From positions 1 to 12,358 of the forward strand of contig JAITKS010000135.1 of assembly GCA_031278315.1 (NCBI GenBank): a DNA stretch of 12,358 nucleotides. The letters are read 5' to 3'. Source of the stretch: Planctomycetaceae bacterium. Its GTDB lineage: Bacteria > Planctomycetota > Planctomycetia > Pirellulales > Thermoguttaceae. The first letter of the stretch is position 1; each line of letters begins with the position of its first letter. Positions 9,201-12,358 of this stretch are shown piece after piece. The notes beneath the pieces were generated by a model, which searched no databases, was not told the DNA's origin, and saw nothing but the letters and a program-made list of their open reading frames with translations. The translations under genes and the position numbers were made by a program.

Positions 9201-9249
9201 AAAAACACGAAAAGCACACTGTTGGAATTTGTATGCAATTCGTGTTTTT
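9201..9249 (-). terminator. candidate terminator of the lipoprotein gene (CACGAA hairpin)
   Basis: AAAAACACGAA (9201-9211) pairs perfectly with TTCGTGTTTTT (9239-9249) around a 27-base loop. On the minus strand the hairpin ends in a run of eight T. It lies about 135 bases past the lipoprotein stop and upstream of the hppA promoter, so it would separate the two units. The stem sequence belongs to the same CACGAA family as the element near 4308. Confidence 0.5.
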
Positions 9250-9350
9250 AGTTGTGAATTATTTTAACTGCTCTTGCTTGAATTTTCGTATCGAAATGGG
9301 CATTAGCCGATTTTGCTTTCGCTCTTTTAGAGCTAATACAAATTTAATCT

Positions 9351-9380
9351 AAAACAAAAATTCTGCTGAATATATTACAC
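9351..9380 (-). repeat. dispersed repeat A, copy 4
   Basis: On the minus strand it reads GTGTAATATATTCAGCAGAA followed by TTTTTGTTTT. It starts two bases after the lipoprotein stop codon. It has one extra T relative to the family core. Confidence 0.55.
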
Positions 9381-9382
9381 GA

Positions 9383-11689
9383 TTATTGGATATTTTCGTT
9401 TTCGTCGTCAACGTCAATTTCATTATTTTGTGCGGTGTTTTCTTCAGCTTTTTTAATATCATTGACGATTTTTGCGATTGCGGTAACGATATTTCCGTCG
9501 ATGTTACATTTAACTATGTAAGTTGATCCGCTTATGCTGTCAGACAAAGTTACTTTTGATTTATTTCCTGCAGCAATTAAATTATCAACAAAAATTTTCG
9601 CAGCATTTTTTGACGGTGTATCTTTATCAATACTGTCAAAACCGATTTTGCTTAAAAATTTTCCGAGTGCTTGTATGTCAAATAGAAATATCGGTTGAGT
9701 AATTGGAACAGATTTCGATGTTGATTCTAAAGCTGCTTTCAAAGTTGATTCTATTTTTTCCGTGTCAAACCCTGCGGCAATTGCTATTGCTGTATTATCT
9801 TTGATTGCAAAAAATATAGTGTAACTTTTATTTTTTAATTGTGACGGTATTGAATCTATGTCATGTTGTTCGGCAAGTGAGTTAATCGGAATTGTCAAAC
9901 GTGAAATTCTGTAACCTGAAACTGTCGTATAATTCCGTTTCAGGTTATTAGAGATCAAGTCGTTAAATTTCTTGAGGTCATCTGCTTCAGAGTGTTTGGC
10001 ACGAATAAATTTTAATCCCGATTCAAGTAATTTCTCAATATCATCAGTTTTTTTCCAAGATGTTGCTGTTAGTAAAGTACCTTCGACATCATACGATATC
10101 ACAGTGTCAACACCAGATATATTTAATGATTCTAACAATATTTTTTTACATAAATCAATGGTTTCTTTGCTGTATTTGATTTCTTCTTCACTGTCGGCAT
10201 CTTCTTCTAGCTGTTTGGCGATACCATTGAACATCAAATCATATTGTTCTTTTATTGTTTTTATCTGATCTTGAGCTAACAGATCACTAGCGGTCTTGTT
10301 ATCTGGATACTCAAAAGATGCGGTATATTGAACAACAGCCTGTTTAGATGTTTTGAAATTGTTAAATTTTGTTTTTCTATTTTTAACTGACTCCATAAAA
10401 AATGCAACGTTTTTTGAATTTTTACTTGGGGTCAATCTTACCTTTACATCAACATCTAGCGATTCAGGATTGATAGTTAGTCCACTATCTAAAGATTTTA
10501 TTTCATCGAAATAGACTTTCATCATTTCGATATTGTTCCGAAATTGTTCGCCCATTTCTGGATTTTGCATAACCATCATCATAACCATCGGAGCAGTAAG
10601 TTTATTAATAGCATCATACGAAGTATTCTCGTAATCAATTTTTATTCCTATCAAATTTTTATTGATGTCAGCAAAATACTTTTTCGGATCAGCAGGAACC
10701 CGTGATTCCGGTTTGTCAAGCACGACAACTACGTAACCATTTTTTTGATAACCGACAAAATTAAAATTTGGTAACTTAATAGAATATTTGCCGCCTTCGA
10801 TTTTATCTATTTGCAAAAAAGGCACACTTGGAATTGAAAATTTCGATAAATCATTTATTGGTAACACAAATAACGGGTCATTAAAATCGACACCATTGGT
10901 ACGAATAACCACACCAATCGGTTCCGACTTGTTCAAGCCTTTGATAATATCATCAAGACTTGAACTAATTCTATTATCGAATTCTTGATCACTCACGCCG
11001 ACAATCTTTGCGATTTTCTTTGCGACTTTCAAAAAAGTATCAATATCGGCATAATGAATTGTTAATACCGGCAATGATTCTTTAACTGTACTATCAGCAT
11101 CTCTCGCAATTTTCTCACTATGAATCAAAGTTGCAGATTGAGGCTCCGGAGCCGGTGCCGGAGCAGGCTCTGGAGTTGGGGCAGGTTCCGGTGTCGGGGC
11201 GGGTGCCGGTGTCGGCTCTGGAGTCGGGGCAGGTTCCGGTGTCGGGGCGGGTGCCGGTGTCGGTTCTGGTGTAGGGACAGGTTCCGGTGTCGGGGCGGGT
11301 GCCGGCGTTGGTTCTGGTTCCGGTGTCGGGACAGGAGCCGGTGTTGGGACTGGATCCGGAGCCGGTGGAGGCTCTGGCGTCGGGACTGGATCCGGAGCCG
11401 GTGGAGGCTCTGGTGCCGGAACTGGATCCGGAGCCGGTGGAGGTTCCGGTGCCGGGACTGGATCCGGAGCCGGTGGAGGTTCTGGCGTCGGGACTGGAGC
11501 CGGAGCCGGTGGAGGCTCTGGCGTCGGGACAGGATCCGGAGCCGGGACAGGATCCGGTGTCGGTGTTGGAACAGGATCCGGAGCCGGTGCAGGAATGGGC
11601 TTTATTGGGTCTGTAGTTACCTCGTTACTGTTACAACCGAGAAATGTTAATAGGACAATTCCTAATAACAAGCTGATAAATTTTTTCAT
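9383..11689 (-). CDS. proline-rich lipoprotein of unknown function
   Basis: The 768-residue product begins MKKFISLLLGIVLLTFLGC, a lipoprotein signal with the lipobox Cys at 19, so the mature protein should be lipid-anchored in the cell envelope. Residues about 28-182 are almost wholly Pro, Ala, Glu, Asp, Thr and Val in PxP repeats (PEPPPAPDPVPT and related). Such a region is expected to be extended and stiff, acting as a spacer from the membrane. Residues about 185-745 look globular, without transmembrane spans, and the C-terminus is acidic (EIDVDDENENIQ). No catalytic motif is recognised. From memory, blocks such as GYVVVVLDKPESRVPADP resemble uncharacterised planctomycete secreted proteins; this is unchecked. 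Start choice is firm: AGGAGA ends 6 bases before the ATG, and the signal follows at once. The GC-rich repeat region contrasts with its AT-rich surroundings. It is likely monocistronic. Confidence 0.9.
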   Translation of the reverse strand: MKKFISLLLGIVLLTFLGCNSNEVTTDPIKPIPAPAPDPVPTPTPDPVPAPDPVPTPEPPPAPAPVPTPEPPPAPDPVPAPEPPPAPDPVPAPEPPPAPDPVPTPEPPPAPDPVPTPAPVPTPEPEPTPAPAPTPEPVPTPEPTPAPAPTPEPAPTPEPTPAPAPTPEPAPTPEPAPAPAPEPQSATLIHSEKIARDADSTVKESLPVLTIHYADIDTFLKVAKKIAKIVGVSDQEFDNRISSSLDDIIKGLNKSEPIGVVIRTNGVDFNDPLFVLPINDLSKFSIPSVPFLQIDKIEGGKYSIKLPNFNFVGYQKNGYVVVVLDKPESRVPADPKKYFADINKNLIGIKIDYENTSYDAINKLTAPMVMMMVMQNPEMGEQFRNNIEMMKVYFDEIKSLDSGLTINPESLDVDVKVRLTPSKNSKNVAFFMESVKNRKTKFNNFKTSKQAVVQYTASFEYPDNKTASDLLAQDQIKTIKEQYDLMFNGIAKQLEEDADSEEEIKYSKETIDLCKKILLESLNISGVDTVISYDVEGTLLTATSWKKTDDIEKLLESGLKFIRAKHSEADDLKKFNDLISNNLKRNYTTVSGYRISRLTIPINSLAEQHDIDSIPSQLKNKSYTIFFAIKDNTAIAIAAGFDTEKIESTLKAALESTSKSVPITQPIFLFDIQALGKFLSKIGFDSIDKDTPSKNAAKIFVDNLIAAGNKSKVTLSDSISGSTYIVKCNIDGNIVTAIAKIVNDIKKAEENTAQNNEIDVDDENENIQ
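11185..11328 (-). repeat. 48-base tandem array in the lipoprotein gene
   Basis: Units beginning GTTCCGGTGTCGGGGCGGGT on the plus strand start at 11185, 11233 and 11281, exactly 48 bases apart. They encode 16-residue Pro/Ala/Thr/Glu units at about residues 121-168. Confidence 0.8.
11352..11567 (-). repeat. 36-base tandem array in the lipoprotein gene
   Basis: Units beginning GGATCCGGAGCCGG (GGAGCC in one) start at 11352, 11388, 11424, 11460, 11496 and 11532, a strict 36-base period. They encode 12-residue units close to PEPPPAPDPVPT, at about residues 41-113. The last unit diverges. Confidence 0.85.
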
Positions 11690-11695
11690 ACTAAA

Positions 11696-11701
11696 TCTCC
11701 T
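11696..11701 (-). promoter_or_regulatory. Shine-Dalgarno of the lipoprotein gene
   Basis: AGGAGA on the minus strand lies 6 bases before the ATG at 11687-11689. It is the clearest ribosome site in the window and settles the start. Confidence 0.75.
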
Positions 11702-11768
11702 AGTATTTTTAATTGTTTTGCTACTTCTTTAACGACAAGACAGCAGCGTTGTCCAAATGAGAAGGAGT

Positions 11769-11797
11769 AGTGTATCACGCTTTAATCACGTTGACAA
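11769..11797 (-). promoter_or_regulatory. candidate promoter of the lipoprotein gene
   Basis: On the minus strand TTGTCA (11792-11797, 5 of 6) is followed after 17 bases by TACACT (11769-11774, 4 of 6) with an extended TG. GTGATACACT nearly equals the GTGATACAAT ahead of hppA. Confidence 0.5.
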
Positions 11798-11822
11798 GAC
11801 GGGTAGTTGAGTATTAAAAACA

Positions 11823-11974
11823 ACTAATGGTAATTTCTAAAAAATAATATTTATAGGAGGAACGCAAGAGTCTCGTCTGCTCTATTTTGGTACAAAAAAC
11901 GCTTAAATATGCGGTTCGACCGCGTTCTTTCTAACAATAAATTTTGATATTAGGTTTTTAGAAATTCACTAATG
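11823..11974. mobile_element. MITE-like element, copy 2, with 7-bp target duplication
   Basis: The element proper is 11830-11967 (138 bp). Its left end GTAATTTCTAAAAA and right end TTTTTAGAAATTC are near-perfect inverted repeats. Immediately outside, ACTAATG occurs on both sides (11823-11829 and 11968-11974), as expected of transposition. The interior shares the GGAACGC core, TGGTACAAAAAACGC and the CAATAAATTTT segment with copy 1. Confidence 0.75.
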
Positions 11975-11982
11975 ATATTTTT

Positions 11983-12003
11983 ATACTCCAGCGGAATTTT
12001 CAC
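11983..12003 (+). repeat. dispersed repeat A, copy 5 (partial)
   Basis: CCAGCGGAATTTTCAC matches the right half of the core and the end of copy 2. The left half is degraded. Confidence 0.45.
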
Positions 12004-12165
12004 AATGATTTTTATTTTTATTATAACCGGTCTCAATATTTTATTAAAAAAATAAACGAATAATAAAGTAATAAAATTGGACAGATGATGAATTTATTAC
12101 TACTGAGATTGTTTTGTTGGGAAAATTAGGTAAAAATAAGATGTCCAAAAAAATTTCAAAATAAT
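12004..12165. other. AT-rich gene-free stretch
   Basis: I see no coding frame, RNA gene or clear promoter here. Together with the flanking repeats, the whole region right of the lipoprotein promoter is non-coding. Confidence 0.5.
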
Positions 12166-12193
12166 GTAATATATCAGCAGAATTTTTTATTGG
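12166..12193 (+). repeat. dispersed repeat A, copy 6
   Basis: GTAATATATCAGCAGAATTT followed by TTTATTGG is, with copy 3, the closest to the family core. Confidence 0.6.
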
Positions 12194-12241
12194 ATATTTT
12201 TGCAACGAGAGATATACATCTTGTAATTTAAAAGCGTTGAT

Positions 12242-12299
12242 CCGTAAGCTAAAGCATACGGTTAATAAAGTTTTTTGGTGAATAGTCCCTAGCGGGACT
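12242..12299 (+). other. pair of hairpins
   Basis: CCGTA (12242-12246) pairs with TACGG (12257-12261), with GC/GC inside. AGTCCC-TAGC-GGGACT (12284-12299) is a perfect 6-bp hairpin with a 4-base loop. The second is followed by TTCTT on the plus strand, a weak terminator signature. No transcript that would use them is evident. Confidence 0.35.
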
Positions 12300-12316
12300 T
12301 CTTGATAGTTAGCTCT

Positions 12317-12358
12317 TTTTCGTGTATTTCGTGTTTAAAAATTACAAAAAATTTGAAA
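12317..12358 (-). repeat. CACGAA composite element, cut by window edge
   Basis: TTTTCGTGTATTTCGTGTTT, then AAAAATTAC, matches the reverse complement of 4290-4327 in order. This is therefore a second, inverted copy of the composite element, continuing past the end. Confidence 0.5.

Noticed and set aside
11120..11650. Long plus-strand frames (176 and 109 codons) opposite the lipoprotein stalk
   Set aside because: They are the antisense reading of GC-rich tandem repeats with no stop codons, giving Arg/Ser/Trp or Pro/Glu/Val repeats. The signal peptide, lipobox and Shine-Dalgarno are on the minus strand.
4393..11689. A functional link between prolyl-tRNA synthetase and the proline-rich lipoprotein
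   Set aside because: The genes are separated by hppA, several elements and separate candidate promoters; closeness alone does not support it.

Overview
This 12.4 kb window is AT-rich bacterial chromosomal DNA. Four main genes lie on the minus strand: a 23S rRNA gene (5' part only), proS, hppA and a large proline-rich lipoprotein gene. One decayed toxin-antitoxin locus lies on the plus strand. The organism is most likely a low-GC member of the Planctomycetota, at moderate confidence. Three points support this. The 23S gene stands alone behind its own promoter, with no 16S or tRNA upstream, and unlinked rRNA genes are common in that phylum. The membrane pyrophosphatase is a long, divergent type. 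The globular part of the lipoprotein resembles, from memory, uncharacterised planctomycete proteins. None of this is proof, because unlinked rRNA genes and divergent pyrophosphatases also occur elsewhere.

Layout. Positions 1-2088 hold the 5' two-thirds of 23S rRNA, cut by the window edge at about E. coli base 2057. Its leader (about 2089-2473) contains two hairpin structures and follows a near-consensus promoter at 2480-2507. Positions 2508-3174 are gene-free and repeat-bearing. Positions 3175-4040 hold a higBA-type toxin-antitoxin remnant on the plus strand. Both of its genes need a -1 shift to be read through, and the antitoxin appears to have lost the catalytic core of an ImmA/IrrE domain. 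A direct repeat of about 44 bp lies on each side of the locus. Positions 4251-4372 hold a CACAGAGGA / CACGAA composite intergenic element. proS (4393-6195) encodes a complete bacterial prolyl-tRNA synthetase with an editing domain and an Asn-rich tail. A 140-bp MITE-like element separates it from hppA (6514-8979), which encodes a membrane proton-pumping pyrophosphatase. The lipoprotein gene (9383-11689) has a lipobox and a Pro/Ala/Glu region of about 155 residues built from two DNA tandem arrays. The right end (11690-12358) has its promoter, a second MITE-like copy flanked by a 7-bp direct repeat, more dispersed repeats and two hairpins.

How the genes fit together. ProS and 23S rRNA serve translation. 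HppA recovers energy from pyrophosphate, which tRNA charging produces among other reactions, but the spacing, separate candidate promoters and a terminator-like hairpin argue against one operon. The most distinctive content is the density of small repeated elements in nearly every intergenic gap (at least four families) and the half-decayed toxin-antitoxin locus. I see no clear new multi-gene system.
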